Source: JBBROS01 sp965260935 (GTDB taxonomy: Bacteria > Pseudomonadota > Alphaproteobacteria > Acetobacterales > Acetobacteraceae). Taken from it: 64,000 bases of DNA. Shown here one piece after another: positions 32,761-41,085 of the stretch (positions are counted from its first letter, which is position 1; the number at the start of each line of letters is the position of its first letter). The position numbers and the translations under genes were made by a program. The notes under the pieces were generated by a model, which had not been told where the DNA came from, did not search any database, and saw only the letters and a list, made by a program, of their open reading frames with translations. Location: positions 2,046,001 to 2,110,000 of the forward strand of contig OZ253374.1 in assembly GCA_965260935.1 (NCBI GenBank), read 5' to 3'.

Positions 32761-35259
32761 ATGCTGGGCTTACCATCCCGGGTCAAGGCCGTGCTCGGCC
32801 CGACGAACACCGGCAAGACGCACCTCGCCATTGAGCGGATGCTGGCGCACGCATCCGGCATCATCGGCTTCCCGCTGCGCCTGCTCGCGCGCGAGAACTA
32901 CGACCGGATGGCAGCCAAGAAGGGCGTGCGCAACGTGGCGCTCATTACTGGCGAGGAAAAGATCGTTCCCGCCAATGCCCGTTGGTTCTCCTGCACGGTG
33001 GAGGCCATGCCGCTCGACGTGCCGGCCGAGTTCGTCGCCGTCGACGAAATCCAGCTCTGCGCCGATCCGGACCGCGGCCACGTGTTCACCGAGCGCCTGC
33101 TCCATGCGCGCGGCCTGGTTGAAACGATGTTCCTCGGCGCTGAAACGATCCGGCCGTTGCTGCAGCGCCTCGTGCCGCAAGCCGAGATCGAGACCAGGCC
33201 GCGGCTGTCGCAGCTTACCTATGCCGGGCCGGCGAAGCTGGTCCGCTTGCCGCCCCGCAGCGCGGTGGTCGCCTTCAGCGCCGGCGAGGTTTACGCCATC
33301 GCGGAACTGATCCGCAGGCGGCGGGGCGGTTGCGCCGTTGTCATGGGCCGGCTGTCGCCGCGCACCCGCAACGCGCAGGTGCAGCTTTACCAGAACAAGG
33401 AGGTCGATTTCCTGGTCGCGACCGACGCGATCGGCATGGGCCTCAACATGGATGTCGATCACGTTGCCTTCGCGCGGTTGTCGAAGTTCGACGGCCGCCG
33501 CCCCCGACGCCTGGCCGCCCCCGAGGTGGCGCAGATCGCCGGGCGCGCCGGGCGGGGCATGAGGGACGGCACCTTTGGCACGACCGCCACCTGCCCGCCA
33601 TTGGAGGACGAGCTGGTGCGCGCCGTCGAGGAGCATGAGTTCGAGCCGCTCGACCAGCTTACCTGGCGCAATGCCGAGTTGGACCTTGGCAGCGTCGATG
33701 CCCTGGTCGCCAGCCTGCAAGCGCCGCCGCCGCGCCCCGGCCTGGTTCGCGGCCCGGATGCGACCGACCTTGAAACGTTGCTTGCTCTCTCGCGCGAGAG
33801 CGAGATCCGTCAACTGGCCTGCGGGCGGCGGCTGGTGCGCCTGTTGTGGGAGACGTGCGGCATCCCCGACTTCCGCAAGCTCGCCGACGACACGCATACG
33901 AAGCTCTGCGCCCGCGTGTTCACCCATCTGGCGCAGGAGGGCAAGGTTCCGAGCGCCTGGCTCGATACGGGCATTGCCGGGCTGGCGCGGACCGAGGGGG
34001 ACATCGACACGCTGATGCAGCGGCTTTCGGGCGTGCGGGTTTGGGCCTACATCGCCGCCCGCACGGATTGGGTGGCCGATGCGCCTGCCTGGCAGGCCCG
34101 AACGCGCGAGACCGAGGACCTGCTCTCCGACGCCTTGCACGAGCGCCTGACGGCCCGTTTCGTCGACCGGCGCGCCGCGCACCTGATGCGCCGCCTGGAG
34201 GAAAGCCCGGGCGAGACCCTGTTGAGCGCCGTGACCGCGCGCAACGAGGTGGTGGTGGAGGGCCACCCGGTCGGCCACGTCGCCGGCCTCAACTTCGTGC
34301 CGGACCCGATGTCGGAAGGCCCGGAGCGGCGGCTCGTGCTGCGCGCCGCGCGGCGTGCCCTGCGCGCCTGGATGCCGGGGCGCATCGCCGCGCTTGAAGC
34401 GGCGCCGGACGACGCTTTCGCCTGGACTGCGGACCACCGCCTGACGTGGGACGGCGTCCCGGTCGCCCGTGTCCGGCCTGGCCCGTCGTTCCTGCGTCCG
34501 GTTGCCGAGCCGCTCGACAGCGAATACCTCGATGGCCCGGCGCGCGAGCGGGTGCGGGCGCGGCTCGACCGGCTGCTTCGCGAGCGCATCGCCGCCGATC
34601 TCGCGCCGTTGTTCCTTGCCGAGCAGGCGGCGGCCAGGGATGCGAGCCTGCGCGGCCCGCTGCATCGCGTGCTCGAAGCCGGCGGCGTCGTGGCGGGCGC
34701 GACCGAGGACAGCGTTGCGCCCGAGCTGCGCGGGCGGCTGAAGCCGCTGGGGGTCCGCGCGGGGCGGTTCGCGCTGTTTCTCCCGGTTGTGCTGAAACCG
34801 CGTCCGGCGGCGCTTCGGGCCGCGCTGTGGTCGTTGCGCCGGGGCGTGCCGACGCCGGATCTTGCGGCCCCGGGGCTTGTGTCGTGCGCGCCCCCGGCGC
34901 ACTGGCCCGCCGGGTTCGCGCGCGCGATGGGCTGGGTGGAGGCCGGGCCGGTGCTGATCCGGCTCGACATCGCCGAGCGCGTCATGGCCGAGCTTGATTT
35001 CGCCGTGCGCCGGCAGGCGGCCGCGGTGCCGCCCAATCTCGCGTCACGCCTGGCCGTCGCCGCCGCGAGCCTTCCCGCCGTCCTGCGCGGCCTGGGCGTG
35101 CGGCTTGCGCCGGGGGCCGCGCTTGACGCCGGCCAGTTCGGGCCGCCCGCGCCCGCCACCATGCTCCCCCGCCGCCGCCCACGCCCCGCTCAAACGGCGA
35201 CGCTGCGGCCGCCGCGCCCCGACAACCCTTTCGCCGCCCTGATGGCGCTCCGCCGTTGA
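32761..35259 (+). CDS. SUV3-like ATP-dependent RNA/DNA helicase
   Basis: 832 residues from ATG 32761. Walker A GPTNTGKT at 13-20, DEIQ at 95-98 (the SUV3 form of DExH), and QIAGRAGRG at 258-266 as motif VI define the mitochondrial-SUV3-like group widespread in alphaproteobacteria. The C-terminal half is accessory and Arg-rich with a final PNL-RLAVAAASLPAVLRGLG region. The frame overlaps the S4-domain gene start, so helicase, S4 protein and ferredoxin form a tight operon. Confidence 0.85.
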   Translation: MLGLPSRVKAVLGPTNTGKTHLAIERMLAHASGIIGFPLRLLARENYDRMAAKKGVRNVALITGEEKIVPANARWFSCTVEAMPLDVPAEFVAVDEIQLCADPDRGHVFTERLLHARGLVETMFLGAETIRPLLQRLVPQAEIETRPRLSQLTYAGPAKLVRLPPRSAVVAFSAGEVYAIAELIRRRRGGCAVVMGRLSPRTRNAQVQLYQNKEVDFLVATDAIGMGLNMDVDHVAFARLSKFDGRRPRRLAAPEVAQIAGRAGRGMRDGTFGTTATCPPLEDELVRAVEEHEFEPLDQLTWRNAELDLGSVDALVASLQAPPPRPGLVRGPDATDLETLLALSRESEIRQLACGRRLVRLLWETCGIPDFRKLADDTHTKLCARVFTHLAQEGKVPSAWLDTGIAGLARTEGDIDTLMQRLSGVRVWAYIAARTDWVADAPAWQARTRETEDLLSDALHERLTARFVDRRAAHLMRRLEESPGETLLSAVTARNEVVVEGHPVGHVAGLNFVPDPMSEGPERRLVLRAARRALRAWMPGRIAALEAAPDDAFAWTADHRLTWDGVPVARVRPGPSFLRPVAEPLDSEYLDGPARERVRARLDRLLRERIAADLAPLFLAEQAAARDASLRGPLHRVLEAGGVVAGATEDSVAPELRGRLKPLGVRAGRFALFLPVVLKPRPAALRAALWSLRRGVPTPDLAAPGLVSCAPPAHWPAGFARAMGWVEAGPVLIRLDIAERVMAELDFAVRRQAAAVPPNLASRLAVAAASLPAVLRGLGVRLAPGAALDAGQFGPPAPATMLPRRRPRPAQTATLRPPRPDNPFAALMALRR

Positions 35260-35618
35260 GCGACGCCGAGGACCGCGCCTGGCAGCGGCTGGACAAGTGG
35301 CTGTGGTGCGCCCGCTTCCTGAAAGCCCGGTCGGACTGCGCCCGGCTGGTCGAGCGCGGCTCCGTCCGCATCAACCGCCAGCCGACCGACAAGGCCCATG
35401 CCCGTCTCCGCCCCGGCGACGTGATCACGCTGCCGCTGCGGGGGGACGTGGCCGTTGTCCGCGTGCTGGCGCTGGCTACGCGGCGTGGGCCGGCCCCGGA
35501 GGCCCGGACCCTTTATGAAGCGTTGGAAGGGATGCAGCAGGATGGGTTGCAGCACGGGGCAAACGACCGCATATCCCCGGCGCCGCTAGAGGGCGGCGAG
35601 CCGAGGAGTACGCGATGA
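35256..35618 (+). CDS. S4 RNA-binding domain protein (Hsp15-like)
   Basis: 120 residues, TTG start overlapping the helicase TGA. The S4 domain is RLDKWLWCARFLKARSDCAR followed by LVERGSVRINRQ and the GDVITLPL turn. Hsp15 recycles stalled 50S subunits carrying nascent chains; the same role is plausible here. Its stop overlaps the ferredoxin start (ATGA). Confidence 0.88.
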   Translation: MSDAEDRAWQRLDKWLWCARFLKARSDCARLVERGSVRINRQPTDKAHARLRPGDVITLPLRGDVAVVRVLALATRRGPAPEARTLYEALEGMQQDGLQHGANDRISPAPLEGGEPRSTR

Positions 35619-35947
35619 CCTACGTGGTCACCGAGAACTGTATCAAGTGCAAGTACATGGACTGCGTCGAAGTGTGTCCGGTGGACTGCTTCTACGTGGG
35701 CGAGAACATGCTGGTCATCCATCCGGACGAGTGCATCGACTGCGGCGTCTGCGAGCCGGAGTGCCCGGCCGAGGCTATCGTGCCTGACAGCGACGACAAG
35801 GCTTCCGCTTGGGCGGAGCGCAACCGCACTTTCTCTACCCAGTGGCCGAACATCACCCGCAAGGGCGAGCCGCCGGACGACGCGGACGAGTGGAAGGACA
35901 AGCCGGGCAAGGAAGAGTTGTTCTCCGCCGAGGCTGGGTCGCCGTAG
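35615..35947 (+). CDS. fdxA: 7Fe-type ferredoxin FdxA
   Basis: 110 residues. Nine cysteines occur at 9, 12, 17, 21, 25, 40, 43, 46 and 50, arranged as C-x2-C-x4-C-x3-CP and C-x2-C-x2-C-x3-CP, the Azotobacter FdI/FdxA pattern with a [3Fe-4S] and a [4Fe-4S] cluster. The C-terminal PNITRKGEPPDDADEW is typical of alphaproteobacterial FdxA. Electron carrier in the cytosol; placed before carD as in relatives. Confidence 0.95.
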   Translation: MTYVVTENCIKCKYMDCVEVCPVDCFYVGENMLVIHPDECIDCGVCEPECPAEAIVPDSDDKASAWAERNRTFSTQWPNITRKGEPPDDADEWKDKPGKEELFSAEAGSP

Positions 35948-35977
35948 CCCGTTCTGTGCGGCGTTGCGCGGGATGGA

Positions 35978-36007
35978 TGTGACTTTCGTGCAAGCGTGTG
36001 GTATAGG
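35978..36007 (+). promoter_or_regulatory. Candidate carD promoter
   Basis: TGTGAC at 35978-35983 and TATAGG at 36002-36007 are separated by 18 bases, in the 178-base gap between fdxA and the CarD start. Only a consensus-level match. Confidence 0.3.
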
Positions 36008-36125
36008 AATTGTCTGAGACTGTGATGACTCGTGCCGGTCGGCAAAATTTGCGACCGGCTCCACAAACAAAGCAGCTCTAATCCGTACGTTGCCCAGTTC
36101 TGTTGGGCGAGGAGCAATTCCAGCC

Positions 36126-36842
36126 GTGCCAGCGAAAACTTTGACATCCAAGAACGGCGCCGAAAGGCCGCCTCAGCCGGCTGGCTCGTCCAATTCCGCC
36201 GCGAGGCCTGAACAGACGGTCAGGCACGCGCCCAAGATGCCGGGCCACATGCCGGGCATGCATGGCCGCCCGCAGATCCAGCCGCGGGCGATGGCGGCGA
36301 AGGAGAATTTTGCGGAAGGCGACTACGTCGTGTACCCGACGCACGGAGTCGGCAAGGTGGAGCGGATCGCCAGCGAGGAGATCGCCGGCCATAAGTTGGA
36401 ATTGATCCACATCACGTTCGAAGAGAACCGGATGACGTTGCGGGTTCCGGTGGCGAAGGCGCGCAGCGCAGGGTTGCGCAAGCTCGCGACGCGCAAGACG
36501 TTCGATGAGGCGCTGGCCTTGCTGAAGGGCAGGGCGCGCATCAAGCGTACGATGTGGTCCCGCCGGGCGCAGGAATATGACGCGAAGATCAACTCCGGCG
36601 ACCCAATGGCGATCGCCGAGGTTGTCCGCGATCTGCATCGCAACGCCGGCCAGCCGGACCAGAGCTTCAGCGAGCGGCAAATCTATGAAGCCGCGATGGA
36701 CCGACTGGCGGCGGAGCTCGCGGCGCTCGACAAGACGGACAAGGCCACGGCGGCGCAGAATTTGGCCGACTATCTCAAGAGCATCGTCAAAGCGGGCGGC
36801 AATGCCGAACCGGAGGTTGAGAGCGAGGACGATACGGATTAG
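36126..36842 (+). CDS. carD: CarD-family transcriptional regulator
   Basis: 238 residues from GTG 36126 with GAGGAG about ten bases before; a TTG at 36090 is an alternative. The first 55 residues are disordered and Pro/His/Met-rich (APKMPGHMPGMHGRP). Then the RNAP-interacting domain FAEGDYVVYPTHGVGKVERI, HITFEENRMTLRVPVAKA, and an all-helical C-terminal domain (SRRAQEYDAKINSGDPMAI) follow. CarD binds RNA polymerase beta and stabilises open complexes. The long N-terminal extension is longer than in the mycobacterial protein. Confidence 0.92.
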   Translation: MPAKTLTSKNGAERPPQPAGSSNSAARPEQTVRHAPKMPGHMPGMHGRPQIQPRAMAAKENFAEGDYVVYPTHGVGKVERIASEEIAGHKLELIHITFEENRMTLRVPVAKARSAGLRKLATRKTFDEALALLKGRARIKRTMWSRRAQEYDAKINSGDPMAIAEVVRDLHRNAGQPDQSFSERQIYEAAMDRLAAELAALDKTDKATAAQNLADYLKSIVKAGGNAEPEVESEDDTD

Positions 36843-36865
36843 CAGGCGGAGCGGCCTTGGCTGGT

Positions 36866-36905
36866 TAAGCAGGCGTGCGTAGCCTGGGCCACGCACGCCT
36901 GCTTA
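36866..36905 (+). terminator. Perfect 15-bp stem-loop after carD
   Basis: TAAGCAGGCGTGCGT at 36866-36880 pairs exactly with ACGCACGCCTGCTTA at 36891-36905 around a 10-base loop, 24 bases past the carD stop. Only a short CTTTT follows, at 36910. Likely a terminator, though it abuts repeat R1 and might be part of that element. Confidence 0.6.
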
Positions 36906-36909
36906 GAGG

Positions 36910-36948
36910 CTTTTGAAGACGCGTCACGTTGCCGGCACGCCCTGCCGC
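36910..36948 (+). repeat. Dispersed repeat R1, copy 2 (upstream of lptF)
   Basis: CTTTTGAAGACGCGTCACGTT then GCCGGCACGCCCTGCCGC. Shares the first 17 bases with copy 1 except one (GTGTC/GCGTC), then diverges. Includes the 8-bp palindrome GACGCGTC. Confidence 0.5.
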
Positions 36949-36984
36949 ATGATGCCTAAACCGGAGCCGTTCAAGTACGCGCCG

Positions 36985-38109
36985 ATGCTTACCCAGATCG
37001 ACCGCTACGTTTTCCGGCAGCTTGCCGTCGCGCTCGTCGCGGTGACCGGCGGCCTTGTTGCGCTGATCTGGATGACGCAGTCGCTCCGCTTCGTCGAGCT
37101 GGTCGTGAACCGTGGCCTCTCGTTCGTCGTGTTCCTGCGATTGACCGGGCTGCTCGTTCCGAGCTTCGTCGCCATTATCCTGCCGATCACGACGTTTGTC
37201 GTGATCCAGTTCGTTTATCAGCGGCTCTCAGGCGACCGCGAACTGACCGTCATGCGCGCTTCGGGCCTGTCGCCCTACGCGCTCTCCCGCCCGGCCCTGG
37301 CCCTGACCGCCGCCGCGGTGTTCGCCTGCTACCTGCTCAATCTCTGGATCGTCCCGGTCAGCTACACCGCGTTCCGCGACTACCAATTCGAGATCCGCAA
37401 CCGGGTGGCGGCATTCCTGTTGCAGGAAGGCGTGTTCACGCCCATTTCCGACGACTTGACCGTTTATATCCGCAGCCGCGACCGCGACGGCGCCCTGCGG
37501 GGCGTCCTGGTTGAGGACGGGCGGCAGAAGAACAGCCAGGCGACGATCCTGGCCGAGAGCGGGCGGTTCATCAATGGTCCGAACGGGCCGCGCATCGTTC
37601 TTCGCAACGGCAGCCGGCAGGAGATCGACCGTTTGACCGGGCGGCTCAACATGCTGACGTTCGCCGAGAACACGGTCGACCTTGCCAGCCGCGTCAAGAG
37701 CGACGACGTCCGCTACCGGGACAGCGCCGAGATGTCGCTTGGCGAGCTGCTGAATCCGGACTCCGCCCTCAACCCGCGCGACGTCGGCAAGCTGCTGGTG
37801 GAGGCGCACCGCAGGCTCACGTCGCCGCTGACCGCGTTCAGCTTCGCCATGGTGGCGCTGCTTTCGGTGCTGACGGGCGCATTCCGCCGCTACGGCAACG
37901 TGCTGCGCCCGCTGGTTTCGGTGCTGTCGGTGGTGGCCCTGCTCGCGGCCAACCTAGCGATCCAGAATCTCGCAGCACGCCAGACAGCCCTCATTTCCTT
38001 GATCTGGGTGGTTGCGTTAGCGCCCGGCATCGTTTGCGCCTGGCTGCTGTTCGGTCATTTGCCGCCGTTGCCGCGGCGGCTGCGTCCCCGCCGGCGCAGG
38101 GCGGCTTGA
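36985..38109 (+). CDS. lptF: LPS export ABC transporter permease LptF
   Basis: 374 residues from ATG 36985 (MLTQIDRYVFRQLAVALVAV); ATGs at 36949 and 36952 would add 11-12 residues. Six helices in the YjgP/YjgQ pattern: three N-terminal, a periplasmic beta-jellyroll (about residues 110-260, LTVYIRSRDRDGALRGVLVE), and three C-terminal. It works with LptG, LptB and LptC to move LPS to the outer membrane. No lptG follows; rmuC overlaps its stop by one base. Confidence 0.9.
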   Translation: MLTQIDRYVFRQLAVALVAVTGGLVALIWMTQSLRFVELVVNRGLSFVVFLRLTGLLVPSFVAIILPITTFVVIQFVYQRLSGDRELTVMRASGLSPYALSRPALALTAAAVFACYLLNLWIVPVSYTAFRDYQFEIRNRVAAFLLQEGVFTPISDDLTVYIRSRDRDGALRGVLVEDGRQKNSQATILAESGRFINGPNGPRIVLRNGSRQEIDRLTGRLNMLTFAENTVDLASRVKSDDVRYRDSAEMSLGELLNPDSALNPRDVGKLLVEAHRRLTSPLTAFSFAMVALLSVLTGAFRRYGNVLRPLVSVLSVVALLAANLAIQNLAARQTALISLIWVVALAPGIVCAWLLFGHLPPLPRRLRPRRRRAA

Positions 38110-39374
38110 TGGCGGCGGAGTGGCTGGCCGGCGGCCTCGTCCTGGTTTTCCTTGTGACACTCCTCAATCTGGCGCTGCTGTTGCGCCAGGCCGGGCCGCG
38201 CGCGGCGGAAGCGGACGCGATACGCGGCGAGCTGGCTGCGGCGGCGCATTCGCTCGGGCAGGCGCACCGGGTCGAGGCGGAGTCCGTCCGGGCCAGCCTG
38301 GCCAGCGCGGAGCGCGCCCTTTCCACCCGGGCCGAGCAATCCAGGTTGGAGACGCATTCGATGCTCGGCGGCCTTTCGACGCTGATCGCCAAGGAGCAGG
38401 GCGAACAGCGGGTGCTGATCGAGGCCAAGTTGCGCGAGATGAGCGAGCAGGCCGCGCTGCGCCTTGCCGACATCCAGCGCAGCGTGAACGAGCGCCTGGG
38501 CGAGACGATCGAGAAGCAGATGACCGGCAGCTTCCAGCGCGTCATCGACCAGTTCGCCGCCGTGCAGAAGGCGATGGGGGACGTGCAGGCCGTCACGGCG
38601 CAGGTGGGCGACCTGAAGCGGCTGTTCACCAACGTGAAGTCCCGCGGCGCGTGGGGCGAGCTGCAACTGCGTTCGCTGCTTGAGGACGCGCTGCCGCACG
38701 GCGCTTGGGAGGCGAACCGGAAGCTGCGCGCCGACACGGACGAGGTGGTCGAGTTCGTGCTGCTGATGCCGGCCCGGACCACGCCGCGCCCGCTGCTCGC
38801 GATCGACGCCAAGTTCCCCGCCGAGGACTACGACCGGCTGCTGCTCGCGGCCGAAGCCGGGGACGGCGACGGCGAACGCGCGGCCCGGCGCGCGCTGGAG
38901 GCCCGGTTCCGGAGCGAGGCCAAGAAGATCGGGAGCAAGTACATCGTCCCGCCTACCACGGTCGATTTCGCGGTCATGTACCTGCCGACCGACGGCCTTT
39001 ACGTCGAGGCCGCGCGGATGCCGGGTTTGATCGAGACGCTGAACCGCGATTGCCGCGTTATCGCGATGGGTCCCACGTTGCTTCCGGCGCTGCTTCGCAC
39101 GATCCAGCTCGGCGCGGTCACGCTCTCGATCGAGCAGCGGGCGGAGGAGATCCAGCGGCTGCTCGGCGCCGTCCGGCACGAGATGGGGAAGATGGATGAG
39201 GTGCTGGCCCGGATCGAGAAGCAGTCCGGGACGATCGGCAACACGATCGGCCAGGCCCGGCGTCGCACGCGGGCGGTGCAGCGGACGCTGCGGGGAGTGA
39301 CCAGCCTTGGGCCGGACGAGAGCGAGGCCGTTCTGGCCATCGAGGATGGCGGGCCGGCGGACGACGACGCGTAA
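38109..39374 (+). CDS. rmuC: DNA recombination protein RmuC
   Basis: 421 residues from ATG 38109. One N-terminal membrane helix (WLAGGLVLVFLVTLLNLALL), a coiled-coil region to about residue 150, then the PD-(D/E)XK-like RmuC domain: SRGAWGELQLRSLLE, LLAIDAKFPAEDYDRLL and VDFAVMYLPTDGLYVEA. The IDAKFP motif is the likely nuclease core. RmuC limits sequence inversions between short repeats. Confidence 0.92.
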   Translation: MAAEWLAGGLVLVFLVTLLNLALLLRQAGPRAAEADAIRGELAAAAHSLGQAHRVEAESVRASLASAERALSTRAEQSRLETHSMLGGLSTLIAKEQGEQRVLIEAKLREMSEQAALRLADIQRSVNERLGETIEKQMTGSFQRVIDQFAAVQKAMGDVQAVTAQVGDLKRLFTNVKSRGAWGELQLRSLLEDALPHGAWEANRKLRADTDEVVEFVLLMPARTTPRPLLAIDAKFPAEDYDRLLLAAEAGDGDGERAARRALEARFRSEAKKIGSKYIVPPTTVDFAVMYLPTDGLYVEAARMPGLIETLNRDCRVIAMGPTLLPALLRTIQLGAVTLSIEQRAEEIQRLLGAVRHEMGKMDEVLARIEKQSGTIGNTIGQARRRTRAVQRTLRGVTSLGPDESEAVLAIEDGGPADDDA

Positions 39375-39398
39375 GCCGCCCGGAATGCGCGCGCCGGC

Positions 39399-40793
39399 AT
39401 GAGCAAGGGATCGGTTGCGGCGACGCCCCCGCCGGCGCACGGCGTTCGTTTCGGCGAGGCCTTGCGGGTGTGGCTGCGCGTCGCGGCGCTCAGTTTCGGC
39501 GGGCCGGCCGGGCAGATCGCGGTCATGCACCGGATCGTGGTGGACGAGAAGCGGTGGATCGGCGAGGCGCGGTTCCTGCACGCACTGTCCTATTGCACGC
39601 TACTGCCTGGCCCGGAGGCGCAGCAGCTCGCCACCTACATCGGTTGGCTGATGCACGGCGCGCGGGGCGGAGTCGTCGCGGGCGGCCTGTTCGTGCTGCC
39701 GGGCTTCGTCAGCATCCTGGGGCTCAGTTACCTTTATGCCGGGCTTGGGCATCTCGGGATCGTTGGCGCGCTGTTCTTCGGCTTGAAGGCCGCGGTGCTG
39801 GCCATCGTGCTGCAGGCCGTGGCGCGGCTTGGGTCCCGGGCGCTCAAGAACGGAGCGATGCTCGGCATCGCGGGCGCGGCGTTCGTGGCAATCTTCTTCT
39901 TCGGCATGCCGTTCCCGGCCATCGTGCTCGCGGCCGGGTTGCTGGGCTGGGTTTGCACGAGGGCGGGTTCGGCGCTGTTCCAGATCGGCGGCGGGCATGG
40001 CAAGTCCGGCAGCGAAGCGGCGGCGGCGGACGACAGCCTGCTCGGGCAGGGGCAGACGGCGCACGTGAGCGGGACTGTCCAGTCGGCATTACGAGCGGCT
40101 TTCGTCTGGCTGCTGCTTTGGCTGCTGCCGGTCGGCGCCTTGCTTCTGACCCTCGGCTCGGCCTCCACATTCGGCCAGATCGCGGTGTTCTTCAGCAAGA
40201 TGGCGGTGGTGACGTTCGGGGGCGCCTATGCCGTGCTGGCCTACGTCGCGCAACAAGCTGTCGAGAGCTACCACTGGCTGCGGCCGGGCGAGATGCTGGA
40301 TGGGCTTGGTATGGCGGAGACGACGCCGGGGCCGTTAATTATCGTGACGCAGTTCGTGGGCTTCCTGGCGTCCTACCGCGACCCTGCCGGGCTGCACCCG
40401 ATGCTTGCCGGGACGCTCGGGGCGGTGTTGACGACCTGGGTGACGTTCACCCCTTGCTTCCTATGGATTTTCCTTGGCGCGCCATTCATGGAGAGGCTGC
40501 GAGGCAACAAAGAGCTGAGCGGCGCCTTGTCTGCCGTTACTGCGGCGGTCGTCGGCGTTATCCTGAACCTGGCCGTATGGTTCGCGCTGCATACCTGGTT
40601 CAGCGAAACCCAGCCGTTCAGGGCATGGGGCGTGTCGGTTGACCTGCCGGTGTTCGGCAGCATCGTGCCTTGGGCATTGGGGCTTTCGGCCGCGGCCGTG
40701 ATCGCCGTTTTCCGATGGAGGGCGGGGGTGATCCCGACATTGCTTTCGTGCGCCGCGGTCGGGGCGGCGCTGCATTGGATGGGGCTGGTATAA
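39399..40793 (+). CDS. chrA: CHR-family chromate efflux transporter ChrA
   Basis: 464 residues, the fused two-domain form. The N-terminal domain has AALSFGGPAGQIAVMHR and LLPGPEAQQLATYIGW; the C-terminal domain repeats the pattern (VVTFGGAYAVLAYVAQQ, ETTPGPLIIVTQFVGF). About 12 helices. Exports chromate by the known family function. The N-terminal GPEAQQ variant is one I associate with the alphaproteobacterial long-chain ChrA subgroup. Confidence 0.9.
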   Translation: MSKGSVAATPPPAHGVRFGEALRVWLRVAALSFGGPAGQIAVMHRIVVDEKRWIGEARFLHALSYCTLLPGPEAQQLATYIGWLMHGARGGVVAGGLFVLPGFVSILGLSYLYAGLGHLGIVGALFFGLKAAVLAIVLQAVARLGSRALKNGAMLGIAGAAFVAIFFFGMPFPAIVLAAGLLGWVCTRAGSALFQIGGGHGKSGSEAAAADDSLLGQGQTAHVSGTVQSALRAAFVWLLLWLLPVGALLLTLGSASTFGQIAVFFSKMAVVTFGGAYAVLAYVAQQAVESYHWLRPGEMLDGLGMAETTPGPLIIVTQFVGFLASYRDPAGLHPMLAGTLGAVLTTWVTFTPCFLWIFLGAPFMERLRGNKELSGALSAVTAAVVGVILNLAVWFALHTWFSETQPFRAWGVSVDLPVFGSIVPWALGLSAAAVIAVFRWRAGVIPTLLSCAAVGAALHWMGLV

Positions 40794-40890
40794 GCGGTGA
40801 CGTTGCCGCGGAACGCGGAAGGCTCCGGGATTACTCCCGGGGCCTTCCCATAGTTCGACAGTTCATGACTGCCGGCCAGTGGCGTTATAC

Positions 40891-40937
40891 GGCCTGGCAA
40901 TTAATGCGCCGACTTATGCAGTCAGCGCGGTTGCAGG
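40891..40937 (+). repeat. Hairpin repeat H, fourth (diverged) copy
   Basis: Exactly 47 bases, starting GGCCTGGCAATT and ending TTGCAGG like the copies at 27041-27197. The inner sequence differs but keeps the fold: GCGC-C-GACT-TATGC-AGTC-A-GCGC, with the C/A mismatch at the same level as in CGGC-C-TGACCG-TTC-CGGTCA-A-GCCG. Confidence 0.65.
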
Positions 40938-40939
40938 CT

Positions 40940-41011
40940 CTAGCCGGCGACGACCATCTTGGCGGGCGTCCAGGTCACGGCAGCGAACTGTTGGCTCGAA
41001 CGATGAGACAC
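40940..41011 (-). CDS. Mini-ORF, 23 codons, with an extended Shine-Dalgarno
   Basis: GTG at 41011 to TAG at 40940. The peptide begins MSHRSSQQFAAVTW and ends TPAKMVVAG. Seven bases separate GGAGG from the GTG, an ideal spacing. No hydrophobic signal. It lies 75 bases downstream of cobT on the same strand and its stop touches hairpin repeat H. Function unknown; it could be a translated regulatory leader, a small protein, or an accidental frame behind a structural anti-SD complement. Confidence 0.55.
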   Translation of the reverse strand: MSHRSSQQFAAVTWTPAKMVVAG

Positions 41012-41012
41012 T

Positions 41013-41027
41013 GGATCACCTCCTTTC
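41013..41027 (-). promoter_or_regulatory. Maximal Shine-Dalgarno (15-base complement of the 16S 3' end)
   Basis: On the minus strand GAAAGGAGGTGATCC, the exact complement of the terminal GGATCACCTCCTTTC of 16S rRNA. Ordinary ribosome-binding sites in this window show 4-6 complementary bases. Confidence 0.7.
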
Positions 41028-41085
41028 AGTAAGTTTCGGATGGACAGATTGTGGGGATTTCCATGCTGGGGCGCAAGGGACTTTT

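Noticed and set aside
41011..41027. Fragment of a 16S rRNA gene
   Set aside because: Identity to the 16S 3' end stops after 17 bases; the preceding bases do not match helix 45. A translation signal explains the placement better.
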